The notes beneath the pieces were generated by a model. That model did no database searches. It was given only the letters and a program-made list of their open reading frames with translations, and was not told the DNA's origin. This document shows positions 4,176 through 10,077 of a DNA stretch of 10,077 nucleotides, piece after piece. Position numbers and translations under genes: made by a program. How positions within the stretch are numbered: the first letter of the stretch is position 1; each line of letters starts with the position of its first letter. The stretch comes from Dinochytrium kinnereticum (lineage: Eukaryota > Chytridiomycota > Chytridiomycetes > Chytridiales > Chytridiaceae): NCBI GenBank assembly GCA_027604005.1, contig JADGJT010000614.1, positions 1-10,077 of the forward strand, written 5' to 3'.

Positions 4176-6760
4176 TTATGTATTTGATTGAATCTCAACA
4201 GTTGGAATTACTAGATTAGGAGTAGAATAGACAAAGGATTTCGTCAATGTTCGTTCCAATTTCCAGTCGATCAGCTCTCGTGCGGTTAAAATACTCCATT
4301 CATGGCCAGCATGAATAATGACAAGTCCTTTTTCTAAATCAGCGATATGTACACTCCTCGTGCGAGCAGATGGTTGACTCGGCAAGATACTAGCTGTCTT
4401 TCCCAATGATGTCAAGTACCTGTTTGACAAGACTCTCATCTCAAACAAGGGTATTCTTTCGTCAACCTCAAAAACGGATAGGATTCCTTAAACAAATTCA
4501 GTACAATATGATTTTATAGATCGAATCCACCATCACTTGTATATGAGAATATAAACTGGATGTCCTCAAGGTCCAAAAAGCTTCCACGAATCCAGCAATT
4601 TGATCGTTTGGTCAGCGTATACTTAGATTCTTCCTTATAGGTGTCACCCTCATCTATCAACTGAATAAGAATAGGCCGAGGTGCAACGAAGCCGTTTTCA
4701 ATTTTGTGCGTTCGAAGTGTTCCATCTGCACAGCCTATCAAGATACCTGGTAGATGTGTCTTTGAATTAACGAAAGCCTCAATATGGGTAATCTATTTGG
4801 GGTGCATTAGTTGATAAGCGATATATTTGTATATTTACGGGCATCAAAGTCGACATTTTAGCTTGTGTCTCAATTTTTGAAATAGGCTTCTCGTCTGGTG
4901 GTCTCGATAATGCATCTTTTTTTGCTAGCTTATCTCGCTCAAATTTCTCAGATTCTAGTTGTTGTGCGTCCAATGCGTCCAAGGTGAATGCCTTCACTGT
5001 CAAGAATAGTCTTTTTCTAAATTGTTACCTCAAGACAAAATGAAATAAAGACATCCTTTTGAATTGTTGGCGAATCGCCTGCCTTAGGACTATTTACATT
5101 GGGCGAAGTAAGTGATGGTGTTTTGCTTCGCTTCGGAAGAGAGTCGTCTTCTCTGCTTTTACTGTCAAACTTCCCCGAAAGCATTTGCTGGCCGTATTCA
5201 ATGCTGACCACATTTCCTGACCGTAGAGCCACAAGAATTTGCCTTCGAAATCGGTCGGCGCACATTGCTGTTATACTATCATCTGAAAGGTTAAGTTTTA
5301 AAAAAAAAAAAGCTATAGAACCTAATTGATTTGACGATATTCGATTCGTCAAGGCTTCAGGCATTTCAAGCTTCCCTTGCGGTATCGTTCGATTTTGTCG
5401 ATCCTTTGCGGTAAGTTTCAGATACTCCAGTTTGCATTGCCACACATCCTCTAGATCTGCGGTGTAGGCGGCAATGTATAAATCCGTCCCGGTGAACGAC
5501 ACTAAGCTTGCAACGACATTATCAAATTCAACAACGCAAAGGTGATTTACGGGTGTAACTGAAAGTTTGCGTTTGTTGGCAATAGTATGAGAGACTTTCT
5601 AAAATACCGTTAAGAAAAATCATATGCCAAGGACCACCAAACATTTACTCCATCCGTACTTCGCATATAATGGAGCTCAAGAATACATCCATCTCCAGAT
5701 TCAAACCCTACAAAAAAACCATGAACAAGTGAAAGCTCAGATGCTCGAGAATCCGCCGGCCTGAGGTCTGTAAAGCTTTCTAATTATCGTCAAATAGCTT
5801 CGTAAATTTTATGTACCTAAGCTTTCCTGAGAGTAACTATTTGACTCTAAACCTTCAAAAACAGGATATAGGTCAGGGTTAACAGCTACTCTGGCATCAT
5901 CCGTGGTTTCTGGGATAAAAGACTTTGAATTCGGTCCTAAGTTCTCTTCAAATATCTTGCTCGCAATGCAAAGGGGTCCCAATTCCAGGTTAATGATGGA
6001 TAGTATGCGCGCATCGCTGTAATCATTTCCGCACTCCCAAATTTCTACACGGGCTTCAGCCATAGACATGTGAGGTACATAGACATACCAATCGTTCCGT
6101 TGTTGGAAAAAACTGCAAAGCACTGTCCATCATCGACCATTTCTACATGCTTGACCTCTCCAAAAAATGAATAGAAGTTTCTTTTAAATTTTGGGCCAGC
6201 TTTAGTTATGTTAGCGACACCAATCTCGTCGATTACACCTTCAGCTAAAGCTTGCTTGTGCCTGAAGTTCGCCCTGGTCTCTTCAATCTTTTGCTTCAAG
6301 ATCTTAGCTTCTTCAAGATCTTTTTGATTCTAATTGTTATTACATGAATCTTGATGGCATGCCAACCTTAAGTTCTGCAACTTTTGCCCTGCTCAATTCA
6401 ATCCTGGCCAGCTCTCCCTTTGCCTTTGAGATGAGATCTTCTGCAGAGTCAGATTCTCCAGAGAGCCCTCCGATTGCAGATGAATCACCCAGGAAAACTG
6501 ACTGCGGTTGGTGCTGTAGGCGCTTGATGTGCAGGTTCTCCTTGAACGACCTCTCCAGAGACTACCGTCTATATTGTCAGCACTTGTGGTTGATTTGTCA
6601 ACTTAACTCCTAAGGCCGATTTGAGGGATTCAATTCGGGCGGGCAAGTCACCAGCATTCTCCACAGAAGTTATGTGCGCCTTCTCCCCTCGCGGCTGGTC
6701 GTCCACGGCAGCCGTTGTCTTATGTGGTTGCTCCACCTCCTGAGTCCGGTGCCTTGTCAT
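4176..6760 (-). CDS. coiled-coil and beta-propeller-like protein, family not recognised (10 exons)
   Basis: Exons by frame continuity: 6760-6608, 6561-6367, 6329-6089, 6044-5817, 5779-5649, 5598-5322, 5282-5029, 4991-4839, 4792-4531, 4486-4176, giving 734 residues. Introns are 37-50 nt and GT...AG. Residues 1-50 are polar; about 85-140 are rich in Glu, Lys and Leu (IELSRAKVAELK, EEAKILKQKIEE) and look like a coiled coil. After that come strand-turn-strand pieces typical of WD40-like propellers: SNNGTIEIWE (about 192-201), VGFESGDGCILEL (exon 5), LVALRSGNVVSIEYG (exon 7), LIGCADGTLRTHKI (562-575), SDGGILSVFEV (about 630-640). A Ser/Pro/Lys linker (SPNVNSPKAGDSP) precedes a charged helix (exon 8). 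The exon 7/8 boundary is the least certain: donor GTAAC at 5028 with acceptor AAG at 4992 is preferred, but donor GTCTT with acceptor CAG also keeps frame. The start ATG (6758-6760) lies 37 bp after the neighbour's stop. It may be a scaffold protein; no function is assigned. Confidence 0.75.
5283..5321 (-). other. 39-nt intron with a 12-T polypyrimidine tract and no stop codon
   Basis: Read on the minus strand it runs GTTCTATAG...CTTAACCTTTCAG, with a 12-T run (5300-5311) and a CTTAAC branch-like site. Removing it joins NQL to DDSITAMCAD. Its length is a multiple of three and it contains no in-frame stop, so retention would add 13 hydrophobic residues (AFFFLKLN) rather than truncate the protein. 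Intron status is inferred from the tract and acceptor. Confidence 0.6.
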
Positions 6761-6797
6761 TCCAATTTTGTATGGGGAAATGAATTTAATGATATTA
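6761..6797 (-). promoter_or_regulatory. 37-bp gap between GTPase stop and propeller-gene start
   Basis: Only 37 bp separate the TAA at 6798-6800 from the ATG at 6758-6760 on the same strand. It must contain or overlap the 3' end of the upstream gene and the 5' untranslated region of the downstream one. An in-frame upstream ATG at 6830-6832 would overlap the GTPase end, but its extra 24 residues look unrelated to the following sequence. Confidence 0.5.
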
Positions 6798-8233
6798 TTA
6801 TTTCTGGAAAGACGGACGCAAGCATACACCAAGAGACTTGGGCGCTAGAACGCGGAATCTGCTAGGTGCCATACATTTGACAAAGTGAAGCCAACCAATA
6901 GTGGCAAGGGAGATCTCGAAAGGAGAGGGCACCTTGCCAGAGTTTGTGACTTCGTGATGAAAAACGTCCACCAACTTTGGAAATGACTTGACGCGGTCTT
7001 GACCTAAGGGAGGAGCAAGAAATCGGCTAGTGGAACCAACTCGCCGTGAATAAAGCCCGGCTGCGTCATGCGTAGAGCACTCATGAAGCGGCAACTTGAT
7101 GCTTGTGTTTACGTCCAAAACGGCCTCTCCTACCCCAGAGAGATAATCTAACCGTGCAATACCACCCAAGAAGAGGCTCCGGCCAGGATTCAGAGAGAAA
7201 CGCTTGGGTTTAAGCTTTTTGCCTATTATAACAAGCTTAAGCTCATCCTCATTCAAAAAAGTAACGGCCTGTCTATCATCCGGAATGCCGGGTGTATCCA
7301 TGATGGAGGCTTTCGAATCTACCCCTAGTAAATTGTAAGAGATAGTGATTAATTCATCTTCTACCTTCCCGTAAGTTAAAGAGATTTTTTAATCGCGATA
7401 GTGGTTGCGGTATAGTAGCGACTGTGGTTCCAGGCAAATGCGATATAGTGGACGCTTGATCCTCTCCCACTAATTGTACAAGAGCCTTGATGAGCTTTGA
7501 TTTTCCAACGTTAGGACGCCCAACAAAGTTGACGCTGAATCCGGGCGCGCGACACTTGGAAATCGATTCCGAAAGCTCAATTAATCCATCACCAGTGACG
7601 GCGCTGGTAAATATGATATCTGCCCATGGCGGATGTCCACTTTTTTCAGTTTCTTGCTTTATCCATTTTTCCAGCTTCTTGAGGGAGAAATCGTTCGGCA
7701 AAGCGTCGATTTTGTTGACAGCCAAAATGCAAGGCTTGCTGCCAACGTATTTGCTTATATTATCTAGAAGAGACCATGGTAAATCGACCGCATCAGCCAC
7801 AGCAACGATTAAAGTCTCTGAGTTGATCCGAATTCGATTGAAAACACTTTCGTAATCAATGTTGGCCTCTGACATCCGCTGGCCATAGTTCTTAAGTCGA
7901 TAGCAACTTTGACAAATAACATTCCTGGAAGTTTCAGCCCGTTCCTTAGCCATTATACTCCTCAAATATCCCGGTGTTATCCCCATCGCATCGACCTTTG
8001 TATCTCCTAAAGCAGCTGAGTGGACAGATGGTGGTCTTGCCTTTGCGCCGAAGTCTGGAGGAATGAACCCAGGCCGATCGGGGTTATGGCTTTGAAAGAT
8101 TGATCCGCATCCTGTTCACTCGCGGCTGCTGGTGAGAACTTCATCGAAATATGCCACGGCAAGGTTGAGGCCAGAACGGACCTGGACACTTGGATCCAAG
8201 GGAGGGGGTTGGACCATATGATTTTTTCGACAT
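6798..8233 (-). CDS. GEP3: circularly permuted GTPase of the YqeH/GEP3/NOA1 family
   Basis: Exons 8233-8182, 8111-7365 and 7324-6798 give 441 residues; introns are 70 and 40 nt. GTPase motifs occur in the permuted order: G4 NKID (150-153), G5-like TSA (186-188), G1 GRPNVGKS (215-222), G2-like LPGTT (243-247), G3 DTPG (276-279). The N-terminus carries the family's zinc finger, CPGCG (16-20) with NPDRPGF after it and CQSC (84-87); the first motif is assembled across intron 1. The C-terminal half has the conserved GRSLFLGGIARLDYL and a final LAPKSLGVCLRP. Yeast GEP3/MTG3 and bacterial YqeH assist small ribosomal subunit assembly, in mitochondria and the bacterial cytosol respectively. The N-terminus is short and has no clear mitochondrial presequence, so localisation is inference. 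It is divergent from NOT3, with 25 bp between start codons. Confidence 0.92.
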
Positions 8234-8258
8234 CAAATTCTGAACTGAATTGGAGAAG
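8234..8258. promoter_or_regulatory. 25-bp divergent intergenic region (GEP3-like / NOT3)
   Basis: The ATG of the GTPase (8231-8233, minus) and of NOT3 (8259-8261, plus) are separated by only 25 bp of moderately AT-rich sequence with no TATA box. If both starts are right, each gene's 5' untranslated region and core promoter must overlap the other gene's transcribed or coding sequence. Confidence 0.6.
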
Positions 8259-10077
8259 ATGGCCACACGGAAGCTACAAAGTAAGAATGCGTCGCTTGAG
8301 GCCGGACATTCACACCATCGAAAGCCGAGATTGATAAGGTGCTGAAGAAAGTGCTGGAGGGAGTGGAGGTCTTCGAGGGAATCCTGGAGAAAATACAGCT
8401 CACGGGCAACTATACCCAGAAAGAGAAGATGGAAGCAGATTTGAAGAAGGAGATCAAGAAGTTGCAAAAGTCAAGGGATCAGATTAAGATATGGATATCC
8501 TCGAACGACATAAAGGATAAGAGGGCTCTCATCGAAAATCGGAAACTCATTGAGCTGGTTAGCCTGCAGTACTGACGAGGTTGTCACTGATACACCTGCT
8601 TGCAGCAAATGGAAAGGTTCAAAGCCTGTGAGAAGGAACTTAAAACCAAGGCCTTTTCGAAGGAAGGTTTGAGTGCCGCCGTCAAGATCGATCCATTACA
8701 AAAGGAAAAGGATGAACTTTCTGAGTGGATTCAAAAAGTGATTGATTCCTTGAATACGCAAGTGGATGCATTCGAGGCGGAGGCCGAGACTCTTCAAGGG
8801 CAGAAAAAGAGGGGAAAAGACACATCGAAGGCGGAAAGATTGGCCGAGATTGAGGAAAGCGTCATCAGGCATAAACATCATGTGAACCGTCTGGAGATTG
8901 TGAACCGACTCATGAACAATGGCAATCTTTCCATAGAGGATGTATGTTTGTTGTGCTATTGTTTTTTTCTAACTCACCTTTTTGCAGGTAAAAGGAATAA
9001 AGGATAGCGTTAATTATTATGTCGAATCAAACCAGGAGCCAGGTTTCGAGGAAGATGAATATATTTATGATGAGCTGAATCTCGATGATGCTGAAATCTT
9101 CGGGTTCAACAATGAGAACAGTAATGAAGACAGAGACAGTGAAGTAGAAAATTGTGGGTGTATTAGTTGTATTCTTCTTTCTAATGCCTCCTAGCGGATG
9201 AAGATGTGGTAAAATATTCATCGTTTTGTTCGGAGATTGCTTCCTTCTCTCTCCTTTATTTTCATGAATATAACTTCTCATTCATCTCCTTAGGATTACG
9301 CGATACCGGAAGATTTCAAAAAAAAGAGCGAAGAAGTAAGCATAGCAATCGTAGCAAACTCTGATGCAATACTTTAGATCTCAATCGTGACGTCTCCATC
9401 AAAACAACCGAAAGCCACCCCACCCCGAACAAGTAAGTGTTACAGCCGATAGAAAACTATATTTATAATTTTTTTCGCGTAGGCATCGCAGTGAAAGAAG
9501 AGCGTATGAGTCGCCCGCGTCTATGATATGTTCTAACTCCGTTTAAAGCCGCACCACTACCAACAAAACCCATGCCTTCAGCAGGACCTATGGGAGTAAA
9601 GTCTGCAAAAATCGCTTCAACGCCGTCAAAAGTGGTTCCAGCGGGATCGAAGGCATCAGAGTCAAGTGTGCCTCATCCAGTTGTTCCAGGAAGGTATGCG
9701 GCAGCGGCAGCTGCAGGTGCGTCCTCCTATTCCGAATCAAACGGTCGAGGCTCAACGCCAATCCCAACTTCAAGTACGCCGATTCCGCCGGAGGAGAGAA
9801 AACTCTCTTCAAAGAAACGTAATCCGTAGTTTATTCGCATTGGTCATTTCCCTATATTTTTCTCTCTGACTTTCTGATAATTTCTATCTATCCTGCATAG
9901 TTGTCGCAGAGCCTCAAACGATGGCAAACACAAGTTCCAGCTCATCATCCCAGTCAACTACTCCAACTCCCGGTGATGCCCCCTCGTCTTCGAAAAGTCT
10001 GTCCGTTCCGCCTGTTTCAATTTTGGTAGGTGTTCTATTCATTGTATGTATGCTCAAGTTTTTCAACTCAAGAAACC
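8259..10077 (+). CDS. NOT3: CCR4-NOT complex subunit NOT3/NOT5 (partial, C-terminus beyond window)
   Basis: Exons 8259-8280, 8325-8557, 8606-8941, 8988-9153, 9195-9208, 9294-9335, 9378-9432, 9492-9503, 9549-9818 and 9901 to about 10025 encode some 425 residues. Joining the first exons gives [17 protein letters not shown], the start of the Not3 N-terminal domain. It continues with [59 protein letters not shown] and [19 protein letters not shown], the conserved coiled-coil block of CNOT3/Not5. An acidic stretch and a Ser/Pro/Ala-rich linker with [11 protein letters not shown] follow. The C-terminal NOT box lies outside. CCR4-NOT deadenylates mRNA; the Not5 N-terminal domain in yeast contacts the ribosomal E site. 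Introns are 41-85 nt; a donor GTAGGT at 10026 probably starts a tenth, although the frame stays open to the window end. Confidence 0.95.
9195..9208 (+). other. 14-nt micro-exon of NOT3
   Basis: CGGATGAAGATGTG lies between acceptor CCTAG (9190-9194) and donor GTAAAA (9209). It adds SDEDV to the acidic tail. Skipping it would join a phase-1 end to GA and create TGA, so it is needed to keep the frame. Confidence 0.65.
9492..9503 (+). other. 12-nt micro-exon of NOT3
   Basis: TGAAAGAAGAGC lies between acceptor GCAG (9488-9491) and donor GTATGAG (9504). It gives MKEE and restores the frame needed for the next exon ([11 protein letters not shown]). Using the earlier acceptor at 9482 (GCGTAG) with the GT at 9491 leaves the next exon out of frame. 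Confidence 0.6.

Noticed and set aside
7487..7855. 122-codon plus-strand frame
   Set aside because: It is an antisense shadow of the GTPase domain, which has clear G motifs on the minus strand.
8141..8467. 108-codon minus-strand frame across NOT3 exons 1-2
   Set aside because: It is the antisense shadow of the NOT3 coiled coil. Only its last part, from the ATG at 8231-8233, is exon 1 of the GTPase.
1..10077. CRISPR array, prokaryotic operon or phage features
   Set aside because: There are no regularly spaced repeats. Genes are split by spliceosomal introns and belong to eukaryotic families.

Overview
The window comes from a nuclear eukaryotic genome, most likely a fungus. I infer this from many very short spliceosomal introns (37-85 nt in my models, several with CTAAC/CTGAC-like branch sites), a CCR4-NOT subunit, a GEP3/NOA1/YqeH-type GTPase and Ty1/copia retrotransposon debris. 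No species can be named from the sequence alone.

Positions 1 to about 3840 are transposon territory. At the left edge a minus-strand LTR element begins. Its 410-bp 5' LTR (343-752) is followed, going left, by a tRNA primer-binding site (322-340), a hairpin-rich leader holding a tRNA-like segment between two copies of the PBS/LTR border, and a possible gag start (99 leftward). Positions 753-1669 hold no convincing gene but contain several strong inverted repeats. A second, inverted member of the same LTR family (1670-2112, plus strand, with a polypurine tract before it) abuts a decayed minus-strand copia gag-pol (2113-3833). That copy carries a 7-bp duplication, further frame breaks, an in-frame stop, and two successive gag-pre-integrase HxxxH motifs that suggest a mosaic junction.

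Positions 4176-10077 are gene-dense. A ten-exon minus-strand gene (4176-6760, 734 residues) encodes a coiled coil followed by beta-propeller-like segments; I do not recognise its family. Upstream of it on the same strand lies a three-exon circularly permuted GTPase of the YqeH/GEP3 family (6798-8233, 441 residues), and only 37 bp separate the two reading frames. Divergently, 25 bp from the GTPase start codon, begins the gene for the NOT3/NOT5 subunit of CCR4-NOT (8259 to beyond the window), with nine introns including 14-nt and 12-nt micro-exons.

The divergent pair links a predicted mitochondrial ribosome-assembly factor with a cytoplasmic mRNA-decay subunit; sharing a 25-bp start-codon gap forces overlapping 5' regulatory or untranslated sequence. 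All splice structures were deduced by hand from frame continuity, splice dinucleotides and family motifs, and have no transcript support.
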